DNA of 46,467 nt from Pseudohongiella sp. (GCA_030696315.1 JAUYSM010000066.1:1-46467); one strand, 5' to 3'. Shown: positions 1-9,501, counted from the stretch's first letter. Numbers and translations are program-made. The notes: generated from the sequence alone by a model not told the origin.

Positions 1-1581
1 GATAAACATCAAACGCCCGATAAAACCTCAATTCTGCTTGAGCTCTATTTTGGTGATGCCCAGGACTTGTTGAACCAGCAATCAAACCAGGGCGCCAAGA
101 TTGATGCCTGGTTTCTTGATGGTTTCACACCCAGTCAGAACCCGGCACTGTGGAGCGAAGAGATTTTAAACACCGTTGCGCGGCTTAGTCGCAGCGGCAG
201 TACCTTAAGCAGTTACAGTGTGACCGGCAGAGTAGTGCGACACTTAAAAACGCTGGGATTTAATGTCGAAAAGCGTAAGGGATTTGGACCCAAACGACAC
301 ATGTTGTTTGCTCACATGCAACAGGAAGCCGTTCCATACCCTCCACGAGTACAAACTGCCGTGGTCATTGGCGCAGGTCTTGCGGGTGCAACTGTCGCTT
401 ACAGTCTGGCGGTTCGGGGCATTCGGGTAACGGTGATCGAGCAGGCGGCTGAGATCGCCAGTGGCGCGTCCGGCAACAAACAGGCGATAGTGCAACTGCG
501 CCTGAATAAGCAGCTCGATTCACAGTGGCAATTCCATGTGCACAGTTATCTGTATGCATTGCGTTTTTATTCCCACCTTGATGCGCTGTCTGAGTCTTTG
601 CCTAACTGGCACCCTTGTGGTGTGCTGACCTTGAACAGCGCCTACACAAATACCCGCGAGGCGGCCGACAGCAACACCTTGCGACACACCTACGCACACT
701 ATCCAAACGCCATTTTACAAGCGCTCGATGCCACGCAAGCCAGCAGCTTGACCGGACTGGAGTTGCAGGAAGACGGACTCTGGCAGGCGGGTGGCGGTTG
801 GATGAATCCCAAAAAGTGTTGCATGACCTGTCTGACTCACCCGTTAATCACTGTGCTGACTCAGACAAGAGCCAGCCAACTGACATATGACAACAACGAG
901 TGGACAGTGCATTGCGAAACAAATATCAAAGCGGATGCTGTGGTCATTGCCAACAGTTTTGCAGCGCGGACGTTTGAACAAACCTCAGATATCCCGGTTA
1001 CGCCTTTGCGCGGTCAGGTCAGCCATCTCCCAAAAAACAGCTTGAGCAGTGGTTTAAAACAGGTAATTTGCAGTCAGCGCTACATTGCACCCGCTGACCT
1101 GGAAGGCCATCACTGCATTGGGGCCAGCTATGTAAAACAGAGCATGGACACCGGACTGACAACGCTCGAGCATCAGGAGAACATCCAAAAGCTTGGCGTT
1201 CTTGCAGAGATTCTTGGCTTCGAAAATCAGCTGCCTGACTCAGGTAGAGCCGGTCTCAGGGGCGCATCGCGAGACTATATGCCCATCGCTGGCGCCGTGC
1301 CTGATTCACGTTTACCCGCTGATGTGTATGGCGGAGCACTGTTATCGCGTCGCCATGAGCCAGAGGGGGAAAAAAACTCTGAGGACTTTCCGCGCTTGCC
1401 TGGCTTATACCTGAGCACAGGACATGGTTCGCACGGCAGCGTCAGTTGTCCAATCATTGCCGAACATCTTGCAGCACTGATTTGTGGCGAGCACAGCCCC
1501 TTGCCCAAGGCATTGTCAGATGAAATTGACCCGGTCAGATTTATACGCCGTCAGCGTCGGCAACAACAAGCGCGCCGCTGA
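1..1581 (+). CDS. mnmC: MnmC, bifunctional tRNA wobble-uridine modification enzyme (5' end cut by window)
   Basis: The reading frame is open from base 1, so the N-terminus lies outside the window. MnmC completes the mnm5(s2)U34 modification of tRNA in the cytoplasm: a FAD-dependent oxidase removes the carboxymethyl group of cmnm5U and a SAM methyltransferase remethylates the product. What remains is the end of the methyltransferase domain (DAWFLDGFTPSQNP motif, close to the left edge) followed by the full oxidase domain, which begins with a Rossmann dinucleotide motif (VIGAGLAGATVA) and an SGASGN segment typical of the family. The C-terminal STGHGSHG motif also fits DAO-type FAD enzymes. The next gene, apeB, converges on it with a 22-base gap. 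The assignment rests on motif order and length. Confidence 0.93.
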   Translation, partial: DKHQTPDKTSILLELYFGDAQDLLNQQSNQGAKIDAWFLDGFTPSQNPALWSEEILNTVARLSRSGSTLSSYSVTGRVVRHLKTLGFNVEKRKGFGPKRHMLFAHMQQEAVPYPPRVQTAVVIGAGLAGATVAYSLAVRGIRVTVIEQAAEIASGASGNKQAIVQLRLNKQLDSQWQFHVHSYLYALRFYSHLDALSESLPNWHPCGVLTLNSAYTNTREAADSNTLRHTYAHYPNAILQALDATQASSLTGLELQEDGLWQAGGGWMNPKKCCMTCLTHPLITVLTQTRASQLTYDNNEWTVHCETNIKADAVVIANSFAARTFEQTSDIPVTPLRGQVSHLPKNSLSSGLKQVICSQRYIAPADLEGHHCIGASYVKQSMDTGLTTLEHQENIQKLGVLAEILGFENQLPDSGRAGLRGASRDYMPIAGAVPDSRLPADVYGGALLSRRHEPEGEKNSEDFPRLPGLYLSTGHGSHGSVSCPIIAEHLAALICGEHSPLPKALSDEIDPVRFIRRQRRQQQARR

Positions 1582-1603
1582 CGTGTATCAACCAGACTGT
1601 AAT

Positions 1604-2950
1604 CTAAGACTGCGCCCCCGGCTGCCCAGAGGGACTGAACGACTGGAAAAAAGCACGCAGAGCGCGCGCCATCAACCAACCATCATCACTGCCAGCGAGT
1701 TCTCGAATGGAGTGCATACCAAAGGTCGGCACACCAATATCGATGGTTTCCACACCCAGCCCCGAAGCGGTGATAGGACCAATGGTGCTGCCACATGCCA
1801 TATCACTGCGCACCACAAAGGCCTGTGATGGAATACCCGACTGCTCACACAACGCGCGGAACATGGCGGTACTGCGGCTATTGGTGGCATAACGCTGGTT
1901 AGCGTTAATCTTGATGACCGGCCCACGATTCAGAATCGGACCGTGATTGCCATCATGCTTCTCAGGAAAATTCGGGTGAATGCCATGTGCATTGTCGATA
2001 GATAAAAACAGCGAACGACGAATCAGACGTTCCATCGCTTCAGAGGGCTCTCCTGCACCCAACTGCGCACTGATGCGCGCCAGCACGGAGCGTAAAAACG
2101 GACCTTGAGCACCACAGGCTGATGAGCTGCCCACTTCCTCATGATCATTGCACACCATCAGCGAAAACTGTGTGGACTGCTCGCGATGTGCGCTGAGCAT
2201 CGCATCCAGACTGATATAACAGCTCAGCAGGTTATCGAGTCGCGCGGAGGCAATAAATTCTTCATTCAGGCCAACCATCGCGGGTGCCTGAGTATCGTAA
2301 AAGTACAGTTCGTGCCCCAGTACTTTTTGCATATCAGTAATGCCGTGTTGAGCAAACACGGCCTGACGCACAAATTCGTCAAATTCGAATCGACCCGTGG
2401 TGGGAGCAAGTGCTACCAGTGGCGGCATTTCTTTCTGGGGATTGATGTTGCGATTCTGATTCACTTCACGATCAAGATGAATGGCAAGGCTGGGCACAAT
2501 CGCGATTGCCCGTCGCCAATCCAGCAATACCGAGCGCATCTGGCCATCGGTGCTCAGGTACTCAACGCGTCCTGCCAGCGACAAATCGCGATCAAACCAG
2601 GGCGCCAGCAAAGCACCACCATAAACTTCTACAGCAAACTGAACGGCCCACGCAGACTGCATCACTGCATTGGGTTTGAGTTTCAAACAAGGGCTGTCTG
2701 TGTGTGCGCCAGACATACAGAACCCACTATCCGCCGGATCGCCATGTCCGGTTCGAAACGCAATGATAGAGGAACCGTTGCGCTGAACCACATAAGACCG
2801 ACCCGATTCAAGATGCCATGTAGCGCCTTCATCAAGCAGTTCAAACCCGGCATCTTCGAGCCGGGCCTGCATACTCTGCACCGCATGAAAAGGTGTCGGG
2901 GATTGCTGCAAAAATGTCAGCAACCCCTTGTTAAACTCGACCTTATCCAC
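1604..2950 (-). CDS. apeB: M18 family aminopeptidase
   Basis: A 448-residue cytosolic metallo-aminopeptidase of family M18 (aspartyl aminopeptidase / ApeB type), which removes N-terminal residues, preferentially acidic ones in characterised members. Dinuclear zinc-site motifs are visible in order: GAHTDSPCLKL near residue 80, SARLDNL, NDHEEVGS, and a C-terminal GMHSIRE. The length matches the family (about 430-480). The GTG start (GTG GAT AAG) follows directly on the TAA stop of the upstream FKBP gene with no spacer, so the two are probably translationally coupled in one transcript. Confidence 0.93.
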   Translation of the reverse strand: MDKVEFNKGLLTFLQQSPTPFHAVQSMQARLEDAGFELLDEGATWHLESGRSYVVQRNGSSIIAFRTGHGDPADSGFCMSGAHTDSPCLKLKPNAVMQSAWAVQFAVEVYGGALLAPWFDRDLSLAGRVEYLSTDGQMRSVLLDWRRAIAIVPSLAIHLDREVNQNRNINPQKEMPPLVALAPTTGRFEFDEFVRQAVFAQHGITDMQKVLGHELYFYDTQAPAMVGLNEEFIASARLDNLLSCYISLDAMLSAHREQSTQFSLMVCNDHEEVGSSSACGAQGPFLRSVLARISAQLGAGEPSEAMERLIRRSLFLSIDNAHGIHPNFPEKHDGNHGPILNRGPVIKINANQRYATNSRSTAMFRALCEQSGIPSQAFVVRSDMACGSTIGPITASGLGVETIDIGVPTFGMHSIRELAGSDDGWLMARALRAFFQSFSPSGQPGAQS

Positions 2951-3649
2951 TTACTGAGGATTCACTTCGAGCAATTCAACATCAAACACCAGGGTAGAGA
3001 ATGGTGGAATTGGACCTGAACCGCCCTCACCGTAACCAAGGCTGTACGGGATAAACAACCGCCATTTGTCACCTGCTTTCATTAACTGTAAACCTTCGGT
3101 CCAGCCGGGGATGACTTGATTCAGCATAAATTGTGCTGGCTCACCACGCGCTATGGAGCTGTCAAACACTTCACCATCAATAAAACGACCTTCATAGTGA
3201 GCAAGCACAGAATCTGTTGCTGCAGGCGATGTGCCTGATGCAGCACCCGACTCAAGTACCTCATATTGCAAACCAGACGCAGTAGTGACCACGCCTGAAC
3301 GCTGGCCGTTTTCTACAAGATAGGCTTCGCTCTCGGCACGCGCAGCATCCGCTTCTGCCTGCTGTTGATCCATCAGCTGTTGTTGAAATGTGGTCAATGC
3401 AGCCATCATTTGCTCTTCGGTCATTTTGGACTGATCCAGTACAACGTCGCGCAAGCCGGCAATAAAGGCATTCAGGTCGATCTGGTCTGTCAGTCCCTGC
3501 ATCACCAGATTCTGGCCAATGTTGACACCAACGCTATAACTGATCTGGTTACGCTCAACTGTCAGGTCAATGTCCTGCGCGTGTGACTGCGTGCCAAACA
3601 TCAGCAGCGATACCGCCAGGCCAAGGCCTGTGGCTCGAAATTTATTCAT
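2951..3649 (-). CDS. Periplasmic FKBP-type peptidyl-prolyl cis-trans isomerase (FkpA/Mip-like)
   Basis: A 232-residue protein with a Sec signal peptide (basic start, hydrophobic core, cleavage likely near SHAQ at residues 22-25). A helical FKBP_N dimerisation region spans about residues 30-115. A C-terminal FKBP domain spans about 125-230 and carries the usual VLAHYEGRFIDGEVFDSS, VIPGWTEGLQLM and PPFSTLVFDVELL elements. It should fold or chaperone proteins in the periplasm. The ATG is preceded by AGGA at normal spacing. It is the first gene of a pair with apeB. Which named paralogue (FkpA, FklB or Mip) it corresponds to cannot be settled from the sequence alone. Confidence 0.9.
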   Translation of the reverse strand: MNKFRATGLGLAVSLLMFGTQSHAQDIDLTVERNQISYSVGVNIGQNLVMQGLTDQIDLNAFIAGLRDVVLDQSKMTEEQMMAALTTFQQQLMDQQQAEADAARAESEAYLVENGQRSGVVTTASGLQYEVLESGAASGTSPAATDSVLAHYEGRFIDGEVFDSSIARGEPAQFMLNQVIPGWTEGLQLMKAGDKWRLFIPYSLGYGEGGSGPIPPFSTLVFDVELLEVNPQ

Positions 3650-3758
3650 AATATTTTCCTGTAAGGATCATGGGTTCTTTAACGGCAAGCAGTCTAAACC
3701 GAGTTAAATCGTATTTCCAGTGTAGCCGCAGAACGAGGTGTTTTCGGTTCACCAAACC

Positions 3759-3776
3759 TGCAGGATGCTTCCTGCA
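3759..3776. other. Short perfect inverted repeat
   Basis: TGCAGGA-TGCT-TCCTGCA, 7-base arms and a 4-base loop, lies between the divergent FKBP and lipoprotein genes, about 48 bases upstream of the lipoprotein start. It could be an operator or leader hairpin. No T-run follows, so it is not a clear terminator. Confidence 0.3.
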
Positions 3777-3824
3777 AGACTGGCCTTGCAGTATGCTGCG
3801 CGCTTCGAGTCAGGAGTGTTTCAC

Positions 3825-4361
3825 ATGTTGAGTTCTTTTATGCTTAAGCGGCACAGCCTGCTCAGTCTCTGTATGGTGGCCGGCACCTTGCTGCTACTAA
3901 CTGGCTGCGGACGTAAATTCTCAGTCAGTGTGAATGATCAAATGCTGTATGACCCGCGACCTGGCAATACCCGGGTGGTGGTCGCAGATGCCGGACTGCA
4001 GAGTTGCATTAATGTACTGATGCGTCAACGCGAACTCACTGAAGCCGACCAGATACAAGTACTGGCTTGCCCGTTGCTGGAAATCGAATCGCTCGCCGGG
4101 ATAGGGCAATTGGTCAATTTGCGGTTTCTGGATCTGGCGGGCAATCAACTGGTCAATCTGGACGGTGTGGCCGATCTCAAAGGTCTCAGTTCAATCAATG
4201 CGCCTGACAACCGGTTGCAGGATATCTCCGCTATTCTGCAAATTCCGACGCTGAGCAGTGCTGTGATGACAGGGAACCTGTCCATTCCTTGTAATCAATT
4301 GGCGGTACTGCGGGACAAACTGGATAATAGTCTGCTGGCACCAGAGAGTTGCCTGCCCTGA
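3825..4361 (+). CDS. Small lipoprotein with leucine-rich-repeat-like segment
   Basis: A 178-residue predicted lipoprotein. The ATG at 3825 was chosen because AGGAG sits 8 bases upstream and because it gives a proper lipoprotein signal (hydrophobic stretch ending LLTGC, Cys28). Glycine follows the Cys, which suggests the outer membrane. Residues about 85-145 contain leucine-rich-repeat-like units (LVNLRFLDLAGNQL, LKGLSSINAPDNRL). Four cysteines in the mature part may form disulfides. No specific family function is recognised. It is divergent from the FKBP gene and converges on miaE. Confidence 0.8.
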   Translation: MLSSFMLKRHSLLSLCMVAGTLLLLTGCGRKFSVSVNDQMLYDPRPGNTRVVVADAGLQSCINVLMRQRELTEADQIQVLACPLLEIESLAGIGQLVNLRFLDLAGNQLVNLDGVADLKGLSSINAPDNRLQDISAILQIPTLSSAVMTGNLSIPCNQLAVLRDKLDNSLLAPESCLP

Positions 4362-4370
4362 CCCTGTTAT

Positions 4371-5021
4371 TCAGCAATCGGCATTTTGTACTTGAACGCT
4401 GCTGCTTGGCACACCGCTGTGAAAACGAAATTCGGTATCGGATGATTCAATCAACTGCTGCTCGACCTGCATAAACTGTTGAAGTCTTGCTGAAATATCC
4501 TCTTTGCTGTAACTGCGCGCCAACGCCAGATAGTCTTGATAATGACGCGCTTCTGAGCGCAGCAGACTTTGATAAAACTTGCTGAGCTCTTCATCCAGCA
4601 AAGGCGCAAGCTTTGAGAAGCGTTCACAAGAGCGTGCCTCTACAATCGCCCCCACCAGCAAACTGTCGATCAGACCGCCCTGATGATCGGTGCGCATTAA
4701 CGCGCGTAATCCAGCGGCATAACGAGAGGCGCCAATACGTTCATAGGTGATGCCTCGTTGTGACATCAGCTCAACCACCTGCTCAAAATGCAGTAACTCT
4801 TCCCTCGCAAGTCTGGACATTTTGGTCAGTAATGCAGTGTGCCCAACATGACGATACATTAAGGTCATGGCATTAGAGGCCGCCTTTTTTTCACAATTGG
4901 CGTGATCAACCAGCAATAGCTGCTGGTTTTGAAGGGCCCAATCCAGCCACGCCTGCGGAGTTGGACACGGGAGAAACTGCTCAAGTTCTTTGAGTGCGCT
5001 GGCACTGATAGTTCTGCTCAT
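4371..5021 (-). CDS. miaE: tRNA-(ms2io6A37) hydroxylase MiaE
   Basis: A 216-residue non-haem di-iron monooxygenase that hydroxylates the isopentenyl group of ms2i6A at position 37 of tRNAs reading UNN codons. Ferritin-like helices carry the expected carboxylate/histidine ligands: the NCEKKA segment, REELLHFEQV, EARSCERF, and SEARHYQDY. The family is limited to a subset of gammaproteobacteria and some other bacteria. It lies just downstream of rmuC on the same strand (27-base gap). The sequence before its ATG shows no strong Shine-Dalgarno, so expression may depend on readthrough from rmuC. Confidence 0.93.
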   Translation of the reverse strand: MSRTISASALKELEQFLPCPTPQAWLDWALQNQQLLLVDHANCEKKAASNAMTLMYRHVGHTALLTKMSRLAREELLHFEQVVELMSQRGITYERIGASRYAAGLRALMRTDHQGGLIDSLLVGAIVEARSCERFSKLAPLLDEELSKFYQSLLRSEARHYQDYLALARSYSKEDISARLQQFMQVEQQLIESSDTEFRFHSGVPSSSVQVQNADC

Positions 5022-5048
5022 AGTCGGGTAAATCTTCAGAAGGGTTTA

Positions 5049-6329
5049 TCAATCATCTCGATCGGGATCGCTTTGCCGGGCTTGCTCAAGCCGATCAGGT
5101 ATTTGTTTTTTGCTGGCTCTGGCACCGAGCTCTCGTAAGGTTTCTGCTCGACTGATCAAATTACCTCGCCCCAGTTGCAGCTTGTTCATCGCCGCATCAT
5201 AACTGCGTCGGGTAGTGTCGATTTTTTTGCCAAGCTCATCCATGTCTTCAGCAAAATTAACAAACTTGTCGTACATCGCACCGGCTTTGTTGGCAATATC
5301 CTGAGCGTTCCGACTCTGATTTTCGTAGCGCCAGATATTTTGAATGGTCCTCAGTGTCGCCAGCAAGGTGGATGGCCCAACCAGCACAATCTGATGTTCA
5401 AAAGCGGAATTGAATAAGCCGGGATCCTTTTGCAACGCCAACGAAAACGCTGGCTCGATAGGCACAAACAACAAAACAAAATCCAGGGAATTCAATTGCG
5501 GAAGATTTTGATAACGTTTTTCGCTGAGCTGTTTGATGTGTGATTTTAGTGACAGTACGTGTTGCTGAAGAAAGACTTGTCTTTCTTCCTCTACATCGGA
5601 CGAACAGTATCGCTCGTACGCGGTCAGTGACACTTTCGAGTCGACAATAACCTGTCGATTATCAGGTAGATAGATAAGAACGTCTGGTTGGCTTCGAATC
5701 ATTCGTCCATCGTCCGCCGCATGGGGCTGCGACGCCAACAAAGTCCGCTGGGTTTCGTACTCCCGACCTTCTGTGAGGCCTGAGGCATCAAGAATGGAGC
5801 TGAGAATAAATTCACCCCAGTTTCCCTGCGCTTTATTGTCCCCCTTGAGAGCCCGGGTCAGATTTAAAGCATCTTCACTCAAGCGCGCGTTTAATGTCTG
5901 CAGATTGCGCAGTTCTTTTTCCAAAGAAAAGCGTTCGCGCGCCTCACGACTATAAGTTTCTTCAACCTTCTTTTCAAAACTGGAAATTTTCTCATGCAGT
6001 GGCTGCAAAAGATTGCCCAACCCAACGCGATTATTTTCGGCAAGCCTGACAGTTTTTTCATCAAGAATATCCGATGCTAATGCCCGGAACTGTTGTTTCA
6101 ACTCTTCCCGGGCAGTTTGCAACGTCTGGAATTTGTCCTGCGCATGCACTTGATCCTGCTCACGCAAGGTTTCTATCTGCACAAGTTTTTCACGAAGCGC
6201 CTGACATTCGTCAGACTTTTGCACAAAAGCATTGCGGTTAAGCAGCCAGCTGATAAAAGCACCCGTGACGGCCGCCAGTGTCAGCATCAACACCAGCATC
6301 AGCGTTGGCACTGACAACATGGATGCCAT
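5049..6329 (-). CDS. rmuC: DNA recombination protein RmuC
   Basis: A 426-residue RmuC-family protein with an N-terminal membrane segment (about residues 5-30), a long coiled coil (about 35-150), and the conserved RmuC domain (about 160-390). That domain is nuclease-like (PD-(D/E)XK-like) with motifs NWGEFILSSIL, QPDVLIYLPDNRQVIVDSKVSL and a VPIEPAF segment. RmuC limits inversions at short inverted repeats in E. coli; its biochemistry is poorly known. The ATG lies one base after the bamC stop, so the two genes are probably coupled. A second in-frame ATG three codons later is possible. Confidence 0.92.
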   Translation of the reverse strand: MASMLSVPTLMLVLMLTLAAVTGAFISWLLNRNAFVQKSDECQALREKLVQIETLREQDQVHAQDKFQTLQTAREELKQQFRALASDILDEKTVRLAENNRVGLGNLLQPLHEKISSFEKKVEETYSREARERFSLEKELRNLQTLNARLSEDALNLTRALKGDNKAQGNWGEFILSSILDASGLTEGREYETQRTLLASQPHAADDGRMIRSQPDVLIYLPDNRQVIVDSKVSLTAYERYCSSDVEEERQVFLQQHVLSLKSHIKQLSEKRYQNLPQLNSLDFVLLFVPIEPAFSLALQKDPGLFNSAFEHQIVLVGPSTLLATLRTIQNIWRYENQSRNAQDIANKAGAMYDKFVNFAEDMDELGKKIDTTRRSYDAAMNKLQLGRGNLISRAETLRELGARASKKQIPDRLEQARQSDPDRDD

Positions 6330-6330
6330 G

Positions 6331-7398
6331 TCAGATAAGGTTATCGTTGATGGTACGAATCAGCAGATCCTGCTCATACGGGGCGGCCTCTCCGTTCAAA
6401 GTCTCTGCTTGAACGCTGATTGTGTCACCGCTATCAATCAGTCGGATCATAAACTCGACTCTGGTTTCTTCATCATTGCCGCGCCCAAAAAGACGCCCAA
6501 AAAAACCTGGTTGTTCAAGACTCTCGGTGCCAGTAAATGCCACATTAATACGCCGCTCATCTCTGACAGATTCGAGAATCTCGATATTGGCATTGTTAAT
6601 GGCCTGCGTCAGTTGACTCCACGCCCGCTCAAAATCCAGTCGCAATTCTATTTGGGTATTGCCCGCGCCAGCATCAACAAGTCTTGCCTTACCCTGCAGC
6701 TGTATACTGCCAGCCAGCATGGAGACTGACGATGCACGGTAAATATCGGTACGATCAGCCAGATACAATGAGATCGAGGCGAGAATGGCGGTTTCCCTTT
6801 CCAGATTTTGTGACTCAGCTGGCCAGGAAATCGGCATACTTTCTGGCGACTCACCTGTATCACTGATATGGCGAACATAGATTTCAGAGTTTCCAGCGTG
6901 CAATCCGGGTTCCAGTTGAACCCGATATTTGTGACGCAAATTTGTTCCAGACTGAGGTAACCACACTGTCTCCAACGCGCCTAGTACGGGATTCTCCATG
7001 GCAAGGGCCACATTTTCGGCAGACCAGTAGTCGCGCAGTGTCGGCCACACCTGCCCCGCGGTTGCGCCAATCACAATCCAGGCCCGGTCGCCAAACCGCT
7101 GAAGAACAACACCCTCCCGAATACGCGTGTCTATGGGTTTAGGCGCTGGCGGCGTCACATAAATTGCACGATCACCCGGCGAAAGTTCTGGAATATGGTA
7201 AAGCTCATCGATGGTAAAACTATCCAGCTCTGGCGGGATCTGCATGGGAGGCGATATGCGTGCTTCCAGATATTCACCTTCGCGATCGCGAAGCCAACCA
7301 TCCTCACCACCTATTCCCAGCCATGAACAGGCCGACATCCAACCTGCCACCAACATCAGTACCGAGAACCGCAGGGTATTACGAGAATTAACTAGCAT
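6331..7398 (-). CDS. bamC: Outer-membrane assembly lipoprotein BamC
   Basis: A 355-residue lipoprotein subunit of the BAM complex, which inserts beta-barrel proteins into the outer membrane. The signal peptide ends in MSAC with Cys24 as lipid-attachment site. The following segment (WLRDREGEYLEARISPPMQIPPEL) is the conserved N-terminal stretch known to lie on BamD, and two helix-grip domains follow. The ATG at 7398 is preferred over an in-frame TTG one codon earlier. BamC directly after dapA is the standard gammaproteobacterial order. The gap from dapA is about 30 bases, consistent with one operon. Confidence 0.92.
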   Translation of the reverse strand: MLVNSRNTLRFSVLMLVAGWMSACSWLGIGGEDGWLRDREGEYLEARISPPMQIPPELDSFTIDELYHIPELSPGDRAIYVTPPAPKPIDTRIREGVVLQRFGDRAWIVIGATAGQVWPTLRDYWSAENVALAMENPVLGALETVWLPQSGTNLRHKYRVQLEPGLHAGNSEIYVRHISDTGESPESMPISWPAESQNLERETAILASISLYLADRTDIYRASSVSMLAGSIQLQGKARLVDAGAGNTQIELRLDFERAWSQLTQAINNANIEILESVRDERRINVAFTGTESLEQPGFFGRLFGRGNDEETRVEFMIRLIDSGDTISVQAETLNGEAAPYEQDLLIRTINDNLI

Positions 7399-7431
7399 CA
7401 ATTGTGCAACCTGTTGAGTGCAAACGTCAGA

Positions 7432-8307
7432 TCATTCCAGGCCGGCGTGTCGGATAGCTTCACGCACGGGGATTTTATAAGCCTCATTCAGAGGGACCAG
7501 CGGCAGACGGATGCCCGATTCTATAAACCCAAGCTCATTTAATGCCCACTTGACTGGCACAGGATTGGATTCGAGAAACAAAGCATGGTGCAAACCTGCC
7601 AGCCTGGCATTAAGCAAACTCGCTTTTTCCTTTTCACCAGACAAAGCCAGTCGACACACTTCGTGCATTTGAGCAGGCGCCACATTGGCAGTGACCGAAA
7701 TATTGCCTTTGGCGCCAGCCAGAATCAAGTCCAGCGCCGTTGCATCATCACCGCTATACACTGCGATGCGGTCACCACATAAATTAATGACATGCTGGCC
7801 ACGATCCAGGTCACCAGTGGCTTCTTTGATCCCAACAATATTCTTTATGTTGGCCAAACGAGACACCGTCTCCGGCAACAGATCGACACCTGTGCGCCCC
7901 GGTACATTGTATAAAATCTGTGGAATATCAACTTCTTCAGCAATTTTTTTGAAATGCTGATACAAGCCCTCTTGACTGGGTTTGTTGTAGTAAGGCGTTA
8001 CCAGAAGACAGGCATCAGCCCCTAAATCGCGGGCTGCATTGGTATAGTAGATAGCCTCGGCCGTGGAGTTTGAGCCGGTGCCCGCTATAACGGGTATACG
8101 TCCATTGATGACCTTTATGCAGCGTTCAATGACGGCACAATGCTCTTCCATCGTCAACGTGGGCGACTCGCCCGTTGTCCCTACAACAACAACTGCATCA
8201 GTACCGCTTTTGACATGCCACTCCAGCAGCTTGTCAAATGCCGGATAATCAATATCGCCGTTGGGCAACATCGGGGTAACTATGGCTACTATACTGCCCT
8301 GTATCAT
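7432..8307 (-). CDS. dapA: 4-hydroxy-tetrahydrodipicolinate synthase DapA
   Basis: A 291-residue TIM-barrel aldolase that condenses pyruvate with aspartate semialdehyde, the first committed step of the lysine/diaminopimelate branch. With the ATG at 8307 the numbering matches E. coli exactly: T44-T45 in GTTGES, Y133 in YNVPGRTG, and the Schiff-base lysine K161 in GIKEATGD. This start also has GAGG at good spacing; an upstream in-frame ATG would add four residues (MRSG). It heads a likely dapA-bamC-rmuC-miaE transcript. No lysine riboswitch fits in the 99-base gap upstream. Confidence 0.96.
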   Translation of the reverse strand: MIQGSIVAIVTPMLPNGDIDYPAFDKLLEWHVKSGTDAVVVVGTTGESPTLTMEEHCAVIERCIKVINGRIPVIAGTGSNSTAEAIYYTNAARDLGADACLLVTPYYNKPSQEGLYQHFKKIAEEVDIPQILYNVPGRTGVDLLPETVSRLANIKNIVGIKEATGDLDRGQHVINLCGDRIAVYSGDDATALDLILAGAKGNISVTANVAPAQMHEVCRLALSGEKEKASLLNARLAGLHHALFLESNPVPVKWALNELGFIESGIRLPLVPLNEAYKIPVREAIRHAGLE

Positions 8308-8346
8308 TCCAGACCTCATCTATCCCAGGGAACCTTCAGGTTGCAG

Positions 8347-8375
8347 ACTCTACCACAGAGCAGGCTGCATGGAAA
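8347..8375 (-). promoter_or_regulatory. Possible sigma-70 promoter for dapA
   Basis: On the minus strand TTTCCA (8375-8370) and TAGAGT (8352-8347) are separated by 17 bases, with a TGG extended -10 context. It sits about 40 bases upstream of the dapA ATG. Read by eye only. Confidence 0.35.
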
Positions 8376-8406
8376 AACCTCATGAAGAGAAAGTTTGAAC
8401 AACGAT

Positions 8407-9501
8407 TCAGACGTCTGAGGAAAGCTGCGGCGGTGGCGCGGCCTCAGGCACTTTGTAATAAGTTGGCCAGGCATTGATGATGGCTTTGATCAGCGTCGCC
8501 AGTGGGATCGCAAAAAATACACCTGCCAGACCCCATAAGCCCCCAAAAACCAGCACTGCTGCAATAATCGCCACTGGATGTAAATTAACGGTTTCAGAAA
8601 ATATCAATGGAACCAGCAAGTTAGCATCCAATAATTGAATTACGGCATAGACGGTCAGCACTGTGTAAAACTCGCTGCCAATCCCCCATTGCGCATAAGC
8701 CACTGCTGCTACAGGAAACACCACCACGGTGACACCAATAAAGGGAACAATCACGGACAGACCCATCAACACCGACAGCAACAATGAGTAGTTGATTCCC
8801 ATGACAATAAACGCGATGTAACTCACCGACCCCAGTATCATGATCTCCAGCGCTTTGCCACGGACGTAGTTGGCCACTTGCACATCCATTTCTTGCCAGA
8901 TTCTGCGCATCAATGGTCGATGACTGGGCAGCATGGCTGCCATCCAGTTAATAAGAACCACCTTGTCCTTCATGATAAAAAACACCAGGACTGGCACCAG
9001 AATCACAAAAATTAACCAAGACATAATATTCGGAATACTTGCAATCGAGTAGGTCAGCAAGGTCTGACCAAAGACGGCAATCTCACCGCGCAGCCCTCGA
9101 ATAAAATCCTGAATCTGCTGTTCGGTAATCAACCCTGGGTAATGCTCTGGCAACAGCATCAGCAAGGCCTGGCCTTCACTTAACAGGCGAGGAAACTCAT
9201 TTATCAACCGGGCAAACTGCCCCCACGCCTGGGGAAGAACCAACAAAATCAGTGCCAGAAATCCACTGATAAACAAACTGTAAACCAACACCACAGCCAA
9301 TAAATAACTGCACCCAAATCGCTGCAATGTCCCAACTAAACCCTGCAACAAATAAGCGAGAATGATCGCCACAATCAGTGGCGCGATAATGTCACCAATG
9401 GTTAATAGCAGCACCAGTGCCGATACCAGCAGCAAAGTCAGAATAATAGATTCTTCATCATGGAAATATCGATCCATGAATCCACGAAAAAACTTTCTCA
9501 T
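8407..9501 (-). CDS. perM: AI-2E family transporter, PerM-type permease
   Basis: A 364-residue integral membrane protein of the AI-2 exporter/PerM (PF01594) family. Two N-terminal helices (about residues 17-60), a periplasmic or cytoplasmic linker with amphipathic helices, then four to six further helices, including a glycine-rich segment ending PFIGVTVVVFPVA and the final GGLWGLAGVFFAIPLATLIKA signature. The ATG at 9501 is chosen; an in-frame TTG at 9528 would overlap the upstream TusA-like gene. Members include AI-2 exporters and an Na+/H+ antiporter, so the substrate here is unknown. Its position next to bepA and the TusA-like gene matches perM of Pseudomonas and E. coli. Confidence 0.88.
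   Translation of the reverse strand: MRKFFRGFMDRYFHDEESIILTLLLVSALVLLLTIGDIIAPLIVAIILAYLLQGLVGTLQRFGCSYLLAVVLVYSLFISGFLALILLVLPQAWGQFARLINEFPRLLSEGQALLMLLPEHYPGLITEQQIQDFIRGLRGEIAVFGQTLLTYSIASIPNIMSWLIFVILVPVLVFFIMKDKVVLINWMAAMLPSHRPLMRRIWQEMDVQVANYVRGKALEIMILGSVSYIAFIVMGINYSLLLSVLMGLSVIVPFIGVTVVVFPVAAVAYAQWGIGSEFYTVLTVYAVIQLLDANLLVPLIFSETVNLHPVAIIAAVLVFGGLWGLAGVFFAIPLATLIKAIINAWPTYYKVPEAAPPPQLSSDV

Noticed and set aside
2141-3019. A 292-codon open frame on the plus strand across apeB and the FKBP gene
   Set aside because: Its translation is low-complexity and unlike any family, and the opposite strand encodes two well-recognised proteins.
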